This document shows positions 63,961 through 64,000 of a stretch of DNA of 64,000 bases, one piece after another (positions within the stretch are counted from its first letter, which is position 1; each line of letters begins with the position of its first letter). Source of the DNA: Undaria pinnatifida (taxonomy: Eukaryota; Sar; Phaeophyceae; Laminariales; Alariaceae). The stretch covers positions 11,204,705 to 11,268,704 of the forward strand of contig JABAKD010000005.1 in assembly GCA_012845835.1 (NCBI GenBank), written 5' to 3'. The notes below the pieces were generated by a model. It saw nothing but the letters and a program-made list of their open reading frames with translations, had not been told where the DNA came from and did not search any database. The position numbers were made by a program, and so were the translations under genes.

Positions 63961-64000
63961 TACCGTGGTGGGCATTCTCCAGGCGGCCTTGGTGGGGGGG

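Overview
This window looks like nuclear DNA from a transposon-rich eukaryote. I see no intact protein-coding gene, no rRNA, no CRISPR array and no prokaryotic operon structure. It is dominated by decayed and nested mobile DNA. The marks of a eukaryote are tRNA-derived SINEs with pol III A and B boxes, LINE 3' ends with (CAA)n tails, Ty1/copia polyproteins, a tyrosine-recombinase element, terminal-inverted-repeat (TIR) elements, minisatellites and a short internal CCCTAA array. The two sulfotransferase-like fragments and the style of the copia and recombinase genes make me lean towards an alga, perhaps a stramenopile. That is an inference, not a demonstration.

Layout. 0-11.7 kb is mostly unannotatable low-copy DNA with one TIR element, a sulfotransferase fragment (about 5.6-5.9 kb, minus) and a weaker second one (about 10.1-10.3 kb, plus). 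11.7-22 kb holds a TIR element whose end has been amplified as a 75-bp array, G/C-rich inverted-repeat elements (family E), GGTACCGG minisatellites and SINE-A copies. 22-32 kb is a mosaic: a 58-bp-unit repeat (family F), a repeat split by a SINE (family H), a TIR element carrying telomere-type repeats, a 464-bp tandem duplication, a truncated LINE and a large composite repeat (family G). 34-43 kb contains nested insertions, a near-perfect 250-bp-arm palindrome and a LINE 3' end. 44-50 kb has G-rich tracts, a decayed tyrosine recombinase and a degenerate satellite of about 145 bp. 50.5-57 kb carries two dead copia elements. 57.5-59.6 kb holds inverted copies of families F and G. 60.6-62.4 kb is a 1.85-kb foldback structure built of GATACA/TGTATC palindromes with a SINE at its centre. 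62.6-64 kb is a second LINE 3' end.

Family names used here are my own labels: SINE-A, SINE-B, SINE-C, D (a SINE-like family with a LINE tail), E, F, G, H, R3, TIR-1 and TIR-2. The most informative result is that SINE-B has inserted into four different repeats. For three of them this window also contains an unoccupied copy of the same target, so insertion boundaries can be read internally. A second result is that family D shares its 3' tail with the LINE family, which suggests one LINE machinery mobilises both. No gene in the window can be confidently called functional.
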